Below are positions 1-8,267 of a DNA stretch of 64,000 bases, piece after piece (the first letter of the stretch is position 1; each line of letters starts with the position of its first letter). This DNA comes from Betaproteobacteria bacterium Ga0077532. GTDB lineage: Bacteria; Pseudomonadota; Gammaproteobacteria; Burkholderiales; Ga0077523. The notes under the pieces were generated by a model. That model was not told the origin of the DNA. It saw nothing but the letters and a program-made list of their open reading frames with translations, and searched no databases. A program made the position numbers and the translations under genes. The stretch is from contig LNEE01000012.1 in the NCBI GenBank assembly GCA_001464895.1, positions 1 through 64,000 of the forward strand. The letters are read 5' to 3'.

Positions 1-101
1 CACCCCCTGGGAAAGCGTGCTTCGCGCGCCAGCGCGGAAGCGGTGGCGTAGAGCGAAGTCCGCGGCAGGGCGTGTCAGCGTAGGGTCATGCGCTGGGGCT
101 G

Positions 102-650
102 TAGCTCGACCCACGAACAACACTCTGCCCAGCGACGCGAACAGGCTCCGGATCCCCCGTGGGTCGGGCTGCAGCCCGACGCCTGCGTTCCTGGATGCAT
201 CGCAGTGCCCATGGCGACGCCGCGTCTAGCGTGGCTCGACCCACGCACAACTCTCGGCCCAGCGACGCGCACGGGTTCCGGATCCCCCCCGTGGGTCGGG
301 CTGCAGCCCGACGCCTGCGTTCCTGGATACATCGCAGTGCCCATGGCGACGCCGCGTCGAGCGTGGCTCGAACCACGAACAACTCTCTGCCCAGCGACGC
401 GTACGGGTTCCAGAAGCCCCCGTGGGTCGGGCTGCAGCCCGACGCCTGTGTTCCTGGACACATCGCAGTGCCCATGGCGACGCCGCGTCGAGCGTAGCTC
501 GACCCACGGACAACCCTCTGCGCAGCGACGCGTATGGGTTCCAGTTCCCCCGTGGGTCGGGCTGCAGCCCGACGCCTGCGTTCCTGGATACATCGCAGTG
601 CCCATGGCGACGCCGCGTCGAGCGTAGCTCGACCCACGAGAACCAGTTGC
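102..650. repeat. Tandem array of ~131-bp palindromic units
   Basis: Four full units and a truncated fifth begin at about 102, 232, 364, 495 and 625, giving periods of 130-132 bp. Each unit starts with AGCTCGACCCACG, which can pair with CGTGGGTCGGGCT about 45 bp later. It then carries the perfect palindrome GTCGGGCTGCAGCCCGAC. Copies differ by scattered substitutions and small indels. The ORFs crossing this block on both strands are low-complexity translations of the repeat and are not genes. The GTGGG head and GC-rich hairpin resemble REP-type extragenic palindromes. No transposase lies nearby. It ends about 80 bp before rmuC. Confidence 0.85.
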
Positions 651-720
651 TCCAGTACCGTGCCTGGAATCCAGAAGCTCACATCGAGTTGCAGTCCGGC
701 GCCCCCGCAGACCGCGCCGC

Positions 721-735
721 TATACTCGCCGCATG
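721..735 (+). promoter_or_regulatory. -10 box abutting rmuC start (possible leaderless mRNA)
   Basis: TATACT at 721-726 is followed after six bases by the ATG of rmuC at 733. A start site seven bases after the box would fall on the ATG itself, and no Shine-Dalgarno sequence can be seen. No convincing -35 hexamer lies at 16-18 bp spacing. A leaderless transcript is an inference. Confidence 0.45.
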
Positions 736-2274
736 GCCTTCTCCCCGTTCGAAATCACGTTCCTCGCCGTCGCGATCCTCCTGATCGTCGCGGTGCTCTT
801 CGTTGCTGGCCGACTCCAGAGGCAGACCCGCGAGCAGGTCGAGATGGAGCGGCGTCTCACCGAATCGCTCGATGCCCGTCACCGCGAGATGCTGCGGGAT
901 CTCGGGACGGGACTCACCGGCCTCGGTGATCGCCTCGCTGCCGGAAGCGCCGAGCGCGCCGAGCAGTTGCGGGCCACCGTGGACCAGCAACTCCATCGCC
1001 TCGACACCGGAAGCGCGGAGCGTGCGGATCAACTGCGCGCGACGGTCGACCTGCAACTCCGCCAGACGCGCGATGCGCTCGTCGCGCTCCAGATCTCCAC
1101 CAATCAGGAGCTTGCCGCCAACCGCGAGTCACTCCTCGCCAATGTGGCGGACCTCCGTCAGCAGTTGCTCGCGCAGTTCGGCGAATTGCGCGAATCCGTG
1201 CTCTCGCGCCTGGGTGAGATGCGCTCCGAGATGCTGGAGAAATCCCTCGCCGCGCTGGCGGAGCAGGGGCGGGTCCAGTCCGAGACCATGCAGGACAGCG
1301 TGCGGGCGCTTTCGCTGCAACTCGGCGCCAACATGGAAAACCTCACGCGGACCACGGACGCGCGTCTCGAGCAGATCCAGGGCCGGGTCAGCGAGCGTCT
1401 GGAGGAAGGCTTCAAGAAGACCAACGAGACGTTCACGAGCGTGATGGCGCGTCTTGCGACGATCGACGAGGCGCAGAAGAAGATCGACGGCCTCACCACC
1501 AACGTCGTGAGCCTGCAGGAGCTGCTCGGCGACAAGCGATCGCGCGGTGCCTTCGGCGAGGTGCAGTTGGAAAACCTCGTGCGCAACATCCTCCCGCCGA
1601 GCGCCTACGAGTTCCAGTACACGCTCTCCAACCGGGCGCGGGCCGACTGCGTGTTGATCCTGCCGCCCCCCACGGGCATGGTGGCGGTCGATTCGAAGTT
1701 CCCGCTCGAGAACTACCACCGGATGTTCGACGGCACGTTGGGCGACGCCGATCGCCGCGAGGCCCAGAGGACCTTCCGGGCCGACGTGAAGAAGCACGTC
1801 GACGCCATCGCCGAGAAGTACATCATCGAGGGCGAGACCTCCGACGGTGCGGTCATGTTCATCCCGGCCGAGGCCGTGTTCGCGGAGATCCACGCCTATC
1901 ACGCCGAGGTGGTCGACCACGCCATGCAGCGGCGTGTCTGGATCGTTTCGCCGACCACGATGATGGCCGTCCTGAACACGGCGCGCGCCGTGATGAAGGA
2001 TGTCGAGACGCGCCGGCAGGTGCATGTCATCAAGGACGAACTGGGCAAGCTCGGGAAGGATTTCGGGCGCTTCGAGGCGCGCATGAAGAAGCTGGCCGAT
2101 CACATCCGGCAGGCCCACGAGGATGCCCAGCAGGTGCAGATCAGCAGCGACAAGATCGTGCGCCGCTTCACGCAGATCGAGCGGGTGGAACTCGAGGCGC
2201 CGGGCGACATGGCGCGCATCGAGGAAGTGCTCGCCCAGGTGGACGAACCCGATCCGGAGTTGCCGCTTTCCTGA
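733..2274 (+). CDS. rmuC: DNA recombination protein RmuC
   Basis: 513 aa. A single N-terminal membrane segment (about residues 6-28) is followed by a long Ala/Glu/Arg/Gln-rich coiled coil (about 30-245) and then the RmuC nuclease-like domain (about 250-480), with the family stretches GAFGEVQLE, VDSKFPLENY and a late coiled coil. RmuC limits recombination at inverted repeats and is predicted to act as a nuclease; its exact reaction is unsettled. The coiled coil carries an internal near-duplication, two copies of GSAERAxQLRATVDxQL about 22 residues apart. The ATG at 733 lies directly behind a -10-like box. mtfA follows closely on the same strand. Confidence 0.93.
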   Translation: MAFSPFEITFLAVAILLIVAVLFVAGRLQRQTREQVEMERRLTESLDARHREMLRDLGTGLTGLGDRLAAGSAERAEQLRATVDQQLHRLDTGSAERADQLRATVDLQLRQTRDALVALQISTNQELAANRESLLANVADLRQQLLAQFGELRESVLSRLGEMRSEMLEKSLAALAEQGRVQSETMQDSVRALSLQLGANMENLTRTTDARLEQIQGRVSERLEEGFKKTNETFTSVMARLATIDEAQKKIDGLTTNVVSLQELLGDKRSRGAFGEVQLENLVRNILPPSAYEFQYTLSNRARADCVLILPPPTGMVAVDSKFPLENYHRMFDGTLGDADRREAQRTFRADVKKHVDAIAEKYIIEGETSDGAVMFIPAEAVFAEIHAYHAEVVDHAMQRRVWIVSPTTMMAVLNTARAVMKDVETRRQVHVIKDELGKLGKDFGRFEARMKKLADHIRQAHEDAQQVQISSDKIVRRFTQIERVELEAPGDMARIEEVLAQVDEPDPELPLS

Positions 2275-2315
2275 ACCTGCTCCAGCGCTTCCGCGAATGG
2301 CGGCGCGCCCGGCTC

Positions 2316-3065
2316 ATGGCCCGCGTCCCGCTCGACGACGCGCTGTGGCGGCGCACCGTCCGCCATTTCGCGTTCACCCGCACCCTCTGGCCCGCCGAGC
2401 GCGCGAAGCTGCGCGATCTCGTCCGGCTCTTCCTGGCGACGAAATCCATCACGGCCGCCGGCGGGCACACGCTGGACGACGCGATGCGCGTGTCGATCGC
2501 TGCGCAGGCCTGCATCCTCGTGCTCGAACTCGGCATCGACTACTACGATGGGTGGGAGGAGGTCATCGTCTATCCCGACGAGTTCTTCCCCGAGCAGACC
2601 TGGACCGACGAAGCCGGCGTAGTGCATACGGAGCGGGTGGGGCGCCTGGGTGAGGCGTGGCTGCAAGGGCCCGTCGTGCTGTCGTGGGCGGATGTTGCGA
2701 GGGCAGGTGACGAGGACGCCGCCAACGTCGTGATCCACGAGTTCGCCCACAAGCTCGACATGCTGAACGGCAGCGCGAACGGTTTCCCGCCGCTTCACCG
2801 GGGCATGGACCGCCGCGCGTGGTCCACGGCCTTCGAGGATGCGTTCCACCATCACGGCGTGCGGGTGCGCCGGCGCGAGAACACCGAGATCGATCCGTAC
2901 GCCGCGGAGTCCCCCGCCGAGTTCTTCTCGGTCGCGAGCGAGGTGTTCTTCGAGATGCCCGTTGTGCTTGCGGACGTGTATCCCGCCGTCTACGAGCAGA
3001 TGCGTCTCTTCTATCGACAGGATCCGCTGCGACGCGCCCGCGAGGTCCCGGTCACCGCCTCCTGA
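2316..3065 (+). CDS. mtfA: MtfA-family zinc-dependent peptidase
   Basis: 249 aa from the ATG at 2316. The zinc site HEFAH is at residues 141-145 inside VVIHEFAHKLDMLNG, and a downstream Glu-containing segment (DPYAAESPAEFFSVASE) fits the second-helix metal ligand of the family. In E. coli MtfA titrates the Mlc repressor and has aminopeptidase activity; the partner here is unknown. Reading continues in frame upstream of 2316 (LNLLQRFREWRRARL) back to a CTG at 2271 that overlaps the rmuC stop. That extension resembles the usual basic N-terminus, so the true start may be non-ATG and upstream. It is probably co-transcribed with rmuC. Confidence 0.88.
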   Translation: MARVPLDDALWRRTVRHFAFTRTLWPAERAKLRDLVRLFLATKSITAAGGHTLDDAMRVSIAAQACILVLELGIDYYDGWEEVIVYPDEFFPEQTWTDEAGVVHTERVGRLGEAWLQGPVVLSWADVARAGDEDAANVVIHEFAHKLDMLNGSANGFPPLHRGMDRRAWSTAFEDAFHHHGVRVRRRENTEIDPYAAESPAEFFSVASEVFFEMPVVLADVYPAVYEQMRLFYRQDPLRRAREVPVTAS

Positions 3066-3066
3066 A

Positions 3067-3948
3067 TCAGGCGGTCGCCGGTCTTCGCGATGCGAGCCAC
3101 ACGGCCTCGGCCGTGAACACCGCGAGCCCTGTCCAGATGGCGATGTAGCCGACGGCCTTGTGCGGATCGAAGGCTTCGTGGAAGACGAAGATCGCGAGCA
3201 GGAACTGCAGCGAGGGTGCGACGTACTGGATCACGCCGAGCACGGAGAGCGGGATCTTCCGCGCCGCGGCGCCGAACAGCAGGAGCGGCATGGCGGTCAC
3301 CGGACCGGCAGCGGCCACCAGCAACACCATCGTGATCGGGCCGTAGGGCGAGGCAGTGCCTGCGTTGCCGGTGAACCACACGAGATACGCGATCGCCACC
3401 GGCGCGAGCAGCGCCGTCTCGAGCATCAGCCCCTCCATCGATCCGAGCGGTGCGGTCTTCCGGATCAGGCCGTACACCGAGAACGAAACTGCGATCACGA
3501 GCCCGATCCACGGCGGCCGCCCCGCCATCCAGGTGAGCCACAGCACGCCGACCGCCGCGCATGCGATGGCGAACCACTGCACCGGCCGCATCCGCTCGCG
3601 CAGCACGACGGCGCCGAGCATCACGCTCATCAGGGGGTTGATGAAATAGCCCAGACTCGCGTCGACGATGTGCCCGGCCGACACGGCATAGATGTAGACG
3701 CCCCAGTTGAGCGACACCATGACCGCGGACAGCGTGAACGTTGCGAGCACGCGAGGGTCTGCGAACACGCGCTCGATCCATTGCCAGCGGCGCTGCGCCG
3801 CCAGCAGCACCCAGACGAAGACCGCCGACCAGAGCACGCGATGGGCGAGCATGTCCGCGGGGGGGATGCTCTGCACGGCCTTGAAGTAGAGCGGAAATGC
3901 ACCCCACAGAAGGTACGCCGTGAGGGCGAGAACGACACCACGATTCAT
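3067..3948 (-). CDS. rarD: RarD-type EamA/DMT family permease
   Basis: 293 aa, about ten hydrophobic segments arranged as two EamA repeats. The N-terminus (MNRGVVLALTAYLLWGAFPL, then the HRVLWS segment) is the RarD signature, and the length is typical. RarD proteins are inner-membrane members of the drug/metabolite transporter superfamily; the substrate is not established (the name comes from a chloramphenicol-sensitivity phenotype). It is convergent with mtfA, the two stops lying almost together, and the gene stands alone on its strand. Confidence 0.9.
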   Translation of the reverse strand: MNRGVVLALTAYLLWGAFPLYFKAVQSIPPADMLAHRVLWSAVFVWVLLAAQRRWQWIERVFADPRVLATFTLSAVMVSLNWGVYIYAVSAGHIVDASLGYFINPLMSVMLGAVVLRERMRPVQWFAIACAAVGVLWLTWMAGRPPWIGLVIAVSFSVYGLIRKTAPLGSMEGLMLETALLAPVAIAYLVWFTGNAGTASPYGPITMVLLVAAAGPVTAMPLLLFGAAARKIPLSVLGVIQYVAPSLQFLLAIFVFHEAFDPHKAVGYIAIWTGLAVFTAEAVWLASRRPATA

Positions 3949-4184
3949 CGGGAACGGTTCGCGAAGGCGGGCGGGCCAGCGCCGGGGAGGGCGGATGATG
4001 CCAGAGGACCGTGGTTGCAGCGCTGTCGCCGCGCCGTGATATCGGTGTCCGGAGTCCCCTGCGACAATTCGCGCGTCGCTCGGGCGCCGTCCCGGTGATA
4101 CGTTCGCGGCGTGGAGGTCCGCATCGGTCTGGCCGTTGGTCGCCGGCTTGCGGCGGGTTCGAGAATCACGTTTCAGGAGGCTCC

Positions 4185-4469
4185 GTGCCGAACGCCCTGA
4201 AGGCGGTCATCGCGTTCAACATCATCGCTGCCGTTCTCATCTGGCTCGTCGCCTATGGCTACGGGGGCGGCTTCGCGGGCGGCATGCTTCGCCCCGCTGC
4301 GGAGGCGCCCCCCATGCGTCTCGATGCCATCACCCGACGCGCCCCGGAGGTGCCGTCGGCGCCGGTCGGAGTCGATGCCGCGCCCCTGCCGTCGCCGGGA
4401 CCCGATACCCCGGCCCCGTGGACCGTGCTCCCGGACGGCTCCATCCGGTTCTCCGACGAAGCCCGCTGA
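4185..4469 (+). CDS. Small single-pass membrane/periplasmic protein, unknown function
   Basis: 94 aa if started at the GTG at 4185, which follows a strong AGGAGG ribosome site by four bases. The frame stays open upstream to 4011, but that part is Arg-rich and lacks a start context. One N-terminal transmembrane or signal segment (about residues 6-26, NALKAVIAFNIIAAVLIWLVAY) is followed by a Gly patch and a Pro/Ala-rich tail expected in the periplasm. I do not recognise a family. It stands before the YjdF-like gene on the same strand. Confidence 0.6.
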   Translation: MPNALKAVIAFNIIAAVLIWLVAYGYGGGFAGGMLRPAAEAPPMRLDAITRRAPEVPSAPVGVDAAPLPSPGPDTPAPWTVLPDGSIRFSDEAR

Positions 4470-4556
4470 TTCCGCAGTCCGCCCGGCTCCGCGTCCCCCG
4501 CTTCGATGGCGCTACACTCCGGGCAACCTGATGCCGCGGGCTTCCCGCCACTGCCG

Positions 4557-5189
4557 ATGCCCCGCATTCACCCCGCCCACGGGGTCTTCCTCGCCGCGTT
4601 TCTCATCGTGCTCGCCTGGTCGGGCATCGGTCCGAAGGATCGCCTCACCTGGTTCCTCGAAGTGGTGCCCGGCATGGCGGGCGCGGTCGCCCTCGTCTGG
4701 CTGTATCCGCGGCATCGTCTGACGACGCTCGTCTACGGCCTCATCAGCCTGCACGCCATCGTCCTGTGCGTGGGCGGGCACTACACCTACGCGGAGGTGC
4801 CTGCGTTCGACTGGCTGCGTGACCGCTTCGGTCTGGACCGCAACTACTACGATCGGGTGGGTCATTTCATGCAGGGATTCGTGCCGGCCATGATCGCCCG
4901 CGAGATCCTCATCCGCGCCGAGGTCGTCCGGGGCACGCGTTGGCTGTTCTTCCTCGTGACGTGCGTGTGCCTCGCCATCAGTGCGTTCTACGAGTTGATC
5001 GAATGGTGGGTCGCGGTGGCGAGCGGCACGGCCGCCGAAGCCTTCCTGGGAACTCAGGGGGATGTCTGGGACACCCAGTGGGACATGTTCATCGCATTCG
5101 TCGGCGCGATGGTCGCGCAGTGGACTCTCGCGCGATGGCATGATCGGGCGATCGACGTGCTTGGCGTCGGGCCACGGCGCGCGCCGTGA
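4557..5189 (+). CDS. YjdF-like DUF2238 inner-membrane protein
   Basis: 210 aa from the ATG at 4557; an upstream in-frame ATG at 4506 would sit before a -10-like TACACT (4513-4518), so the later start is preferred. It has about six hydrophobic segments and the family-typical region DRNYYDRVGHFMQGFVPAMIAREI followed by SAFYELIEWWVA and the GTQGDVWDTQWDM segment. These conserved His/Glu/Asp residues mark DUF2238/YjdF proteins, whose function is unknown. It lies 16 bp upstream of the soxC-like gene, so may be transcribed with it. Confidence 0.85.
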   Translation: MPRIHPAHGVFLAAFLIVLAWSGIGPKDRLTWFLEVVPGMAGAVALVWLYPRHRLTTLVYGLISLHAIVLCVGGHYTYAEVPAFDWLRDRFGLDRNYYDRVGHFMQGFVPAMIAREILIRAEVVRGTRWLFFLVTCVCLAISAFYELIEWWVAVASGTAAEAFLGTQGDVWDTQWDMFIAFVGAMVAQWTLARWHDRAIDVLGVGPRRAP

Positions 5190-5205
5190 TCCCGGAGGAG
5201 GAGGC

Positions 5206-6513
5206 ATGAGAGGTACACGATACGGACCCGGGGTTCTGACCCGGTTTGCGAACGTCAGCGATCCGATCCCCGTCGCGGGGGGCGGGCTGCTGTCCAGGCG
5301 GGCGCTGTTGAAAGGCGCGATGGTGATGGGTGCGGGTGCGGCCCTTCCAGCCACCGCCGCCAACGAGCATCTCGGCGCCGCGATGGCGTGGCAGAAAACA
5401 CCCGGCCGACCGCCCACGGGCTATGGCAATCCGTCCCGGTTCGAGAGTGCGGTCACGCGCACGACCTACAACCGCTACGGTGCCATCGCGCTCGGCAATG
5501 GCGGCTCGTTCACGCCGCTCGAGCGACTGCGCGGCACCATCACGCCGAACGGCCTGCACTTCGAGCGCCATCACCAAGGCGTACCGGACATCGACCCTGC
5601 GAAGCATCGCCTCGTCGTGCATGGCCTCGTCCGGCGTCCGCTCCGGTTCTCGATCGATGCGCTCGGGCGCTATCCGATGACGAGCACCACGGCCTTCATC
5701 GAATGCGCGGGCAACAGTTTCCCGAACACGAACGACAAGCCACCCCAGGTGACCTGCGGCGAGATCCACGGACTCGTGTCGTGCAGCGAATGGACCGGGG
5801 TCCCGCTGGCGATGCTGCTGGAAGAGGCCGGGGTCCGGACCGACGCGAAGTGGATCGTGGCCGAGGGTGCGGATGCGGTGTCGATGCATCGGTCCATCCC
5901 GATCGAGAAGGCCCGCGACGATGCCCTCGTGGCGCTGTACCAGAACGGTGAGCGGCTTCGGCCGGAGCAGGGCTATCCCGTGCGCCTGCTGCTCCCGGGC
6001 TGGGAAGGCAACATGTCCGTGAAGTGGCTGCATCGCCTCGAACTCGTGACGGCCCCGGTCCAGGCCCGCGACGAGACCTCCCACTACACCGATGCGCTGC
6101 CCGATGGCCGTGCGCTCCAGTTCACCTTCGAGATGGGTGTGAAGTCCGTCATCACGCAGCCCTCGCCCGGTTGGATGCTGCAGGGGCCCGGCTATTACGA
6201 CATCTCGGGTCTCGCGTGGAGCGGGGCGGGGCATGTCGCGAGGGTGGATGTCTCGGCCGATGGTGGCCGTACGTGGGCGCAGGCAGAGCTTCTCGAGACC
6301 GCCCAGCCCTTCGCGTTCACGCGCTTCCGATTGCCTTGGCGATGGGACGGCGGGCCGGTCCGCCTGATGAGCCGCGCCATGGACGAGCGCGAGCAGATCC
6401 AGCCGACGCGCGCGGAGTGGCTGCAACGCTACGGCGCAAAGCAGCGCTACCACTATCACGCCATCCAGACCTGGCAGGTGGACGACATGGGCGAGGTGTC
6501 GAATGCCTACTGA
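5206..6513 (+). CDS. soxC: SoxC-like molybdenum sulfite/sulfane dehydrogenase subunit
   Basis: 435 aa, started at the ATG at 5206 behind a GGAGGAGGAGG ribosome site. A twin-arginine signal (SRRALLKGA, Arg31-Arg32) sends the folded molybdoprotein to the periplasm. The sulfite-oxidase fold follows, with the molybdenum-ligand cysteine in FIECAGNS (about Cys167) and the C-terminal Mo-cofactor dimerisation domain (from about 325). The family oxidises sulfite or the sulfane sulfur of the SoxYZ carrier, passing electrons to a cytochrome c. Its partner cytochrome overlaps by 11 bp. No soxXYZAB genes are in this window, so free sulfite or another sulfur substrate is possible. Confidence 0.85.
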   Translation: MRGTRYGPGVLTRFANVSDPIPVAGGGLLSRRALLKGAMVMGAGAALPATAANEHLGAAMAWQKTPGRPPTGYGNPSRFESAVTRTTYNRYGAIALGNGGSFTPLERLRGTITPNGLHFERHHQGVPDIDPAKHRLVVHGLVRRPLRFSIDALGRYPMTSTTAFIECAGNSFPNTNDKPPQVTCGEIHGLVSCSEWTGVPLAMLLEEAGVRTDAKWIVAEGADAVSMHRSIPIEKARDDALVALYQNGERLRPEQGYPVRLLLPGWEGNMSVKWLHRLELVTAPVQARDETSHYTDALPDGRALQFTFEMGVKSVITQPSPGWMLQGPGYYDISGLAWSGAGHVARVDVSADGGRTWAQAELLETAQPFAFTRFRLPWRWDGGPVRLMSRAMDEREQIQPTRAEWLQRYGAKQRYHYHAIQTWQVDDMGEVSNAY

Positions 6514-7045
6514 GCGTTCACGCATCGCGACGCTGGCGGCTGCCGTCGCGATCGCGCTCTGTGTCGCCAACGTGTCCGCTGCGCCGGATCTCGGCGAGCC
6601 CGTGTCAGCGGCCGATCTCGTGGGTCTGTCGATCACGATCGGGCCCGACGGCAACGGGCTGCCGCCCGGCCGCGGGACGGCCATCGACGGCGTCGACCTT
6701 TACGTCGACCGATGCGCCTCCTGCCACGGTGTGCGCGGGCAGGGGCGGACGGGTCCGGCGCTCGCGGGCGGCGCGGGCACCCTGGCTGGCAAGGCACCGG
6801 TCCGCACCGTCGGAAGCTACTGGCCCCACGCCACCACGCTCTTCGATTACATCCGGCGCGCGATGCCTTACGACAACCCGATGTCCCTCACCAACGAGCA
6901 GGTGTACCAGCTCACGGCGTACGTGCTCTGGCTGAACGGCATCGTGGGGCGCGACGAGTCGATCGATGCACGTACGCTGCCCGGGGTGAAGATGCCGAAC
7001 CGCGCCGGTTTCGTGAATGCGTGGGATGCGCGCGATCGCGACTAG
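6503..7045 (+). CDS. soxD: SoxD-like monohaem cytochrome c
   Basis: 180 aa with a Sec signal peptide (about 1-26) and one haem-binding motif CASCH (Cys71-Cys74-His75). A distal Met is available in the MPYDNPMSLTNEQVYQLTAYVLWLNG segment, which is highly typical of SoxD and related cytochromes. It is expected to accept electrons from the upstream molybdenum subunit in the periplasm and hand them to a respiratory cytochrome. Only one haem domain is present, as in the shorter members. It overlaps soxC by 11 bp and the downstream ankyrin gene by 29 bp, pointing to one mRNA. Confidence 0.85.
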   Translation: MPTERSRIATLAAAVAIALCVANVSAAPDLGEPVSAADLVGLSITIGPDGNGLPPGRGTAIDGVDLYVDRCASCHGVRGQGRTGPALAGGAGTLAGKAPVRTVGSYWPHATTLFDYIRRAMPYDNPMSLTNEQVYQLTAYVLWLNGIVGRDESIDARTLPGVKMPNRAGFVNAWDARDRD

Positions 7046-8249
7046 GCGGGTTCTTCTCGGAGCGCTGATGGCCGTGCTGGTGGCGACGGCCCGCACCGGT
7101 GCGGCCGAGCAGCCATTGGTCGAGATCATGCAGGCCGGGCAGATCGTCCCGGTCGTCGACGGCGTCCATGTCCTGCAGCGAGGGCCGTTCGTCGTGAAGG
7201 TGGCGGGTGGTGTCGGCGCCATGTCGGTCTTCACCAGCGCTGCTTCGGGCGCCGCGATCGTCTCGGGTGACCTGCGTGGTCGGCACGTCCTCGCGCCGAT
7301 CGGCACCGGCATGGCCGTGCTGCCTCTGTCCCTGCATGTGCACGACAAGCCGATCGAGCGGTACGACGGACTCAGTGTGCCGATGCTCGAACGGTGGGGG
7401 GCGGTGCTGGGCCCCGATCTCGTGGGTGCCTATGGCGCTGAGCGTGGGCGTCTGGACGGCGAGCCTGCGGTGGTCCTGAGCGGGCGGCAGTACAGCACCG
7501 TGATCCGCCGTGCAGACGACGCGCAGCTCATGCCGGTGTTCTCGCTCGGCGAGACCCCTGTCGGCCGCGCCGAGTTCGGCATGCTCTCGCTCGCGATCTT
7601 CTTCGATCCTGTGCCTTCGCCGGGCCGTCTGCCCTGGACGCGGCTCAGCGGGCCGGAGGTTGTCGTCGCGCGATTCTCCGGGCCGCTATCGACCCGCCGA
7701 CCGCCTGCCGTCGATGGCAGGCCGCTCGACTGCGGCACGAGCGGTGTCGTACGCGCCTTGCAGGATCCCCACTGGCAGCGGCTCGAGCGCCTGCTTCGCG
7801 ACGGTCTCGACCCGAATCTCAAGTCCGCCAAGGGTGGTTCGACGCTTCTGATGTGCGCAGTGGGTGGCGTGACCGTTCAGCCGGGGGTGGTTGGTGCACT
7901 GCTGGACGCCGGCGCAGCCATCGACGCCCGGGCGGCGGCAGGCGAGACGGCACTCCACTGGGCCGTCCGCGGTGCCGGACAGCGCGACATGGCGCGGCTC
8001 ATCGCCATCGATCTGCTGCTGCGGCGCGGGGCCGGGCCAAACATCCGGGACGCTGTGGGCGACGCGCCGTTGTTCGTGGCCATCGAGGCGGACTATCCGG
8101 AGGCGGTCGCATTGCTGCTCGCGCACGGTGCGGATCCGAAGCAGACCGACGGCGCGGGTGGGACACCGCAGGAGCGAGCACTCCGGCTTGCACGATCGAG
8201 CATCGCCTGGCTGCTCGACATCGTTGCGGGGGCGACGCCGCCCCCTTGA
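7017..8249 (+). CDS. Exported ankyrin-repeat protein linked to soxCD
   Basis: 410 aa; ATGs at 7017 and 7026 are both possible. An N-terminal signal sequence (about residues 4-28, ending TARTGAAE) is followed by a 210-residue beta-rich domain I do not recognise. That domain contains a quinoprotein-dehydrogenase-associated SoxYZ-like stretch (GGVGAMSVFTSAASG, LSLHVHDKPIERYDG). Four ankyrin repeats follow (about 240-400), with the canonical GxTxLHWAV, VxxLLxxGA and DAVGDAPLFVAI elements. It overlaps soxD by 29 bp, so it probably works with the molybdenum/haem pair as a periplasmic adaptor. That role is inference. Confidence 0.78.
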   Translation: MRGMRAIATRRVLLGALMAVLVATARTGAAEQPLVEIMQAGQIVPVVDGVHVLQRGPFVVKVAGGVGAMSVFTSAASGAAIVSGDLRGRHVLAPIGTGMAVLPLSLHVHDKPIERYDGLSVPMLERWGAVLGPDLVGAYGAERGRLDGEPAVVLSGRQYSTVIRRADDAQLMPVFSLGETPVGRAEFGMLSLAIFFDPVPSPGRLPWTRLSGPEVVVARFSGPLSTRRPPAVDGRPLDCGTSGVVRALQDPHWQRLERLLRDGLDPNLKSAKGGSTLLMCAVGGVTVQPGVVGALLDAGAAIDARAAAGETALHWAVRGAGQRDMARLIAIDLLLRRGAGPNIRDAVGDAPLFVAIEADYPEAVALLLAHGADPKQTDGAGGTPQERALRLARSSIAWLLDIVAGATPPP

Positions 8250-8267
8250 GAGAGAAAGTCGCGAGCC

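Noticed and set aside
102-650. Possible CRISPR array or coding repeats
   Set aside because: Units are about 131 bp and tandem without unique spacers of fixed length, and no cas genes are present. The ORFs on all frames simply translate the palindromic repeat.
733-2118. Long antisense ORFs over rmuC, and similar long minus/plus shadows over FtsK, RND permease and serS
   Set aside because: High GC creates long open antisense frames; these show Arg/His-rich composition with no domains, opposite clear protein families.
5206-7045. A full thiosulfate-oxidising Sox system
   Set aside because: No soxX, Y, Z, A or B gene occurs in the window; only the CD-like pair is present.
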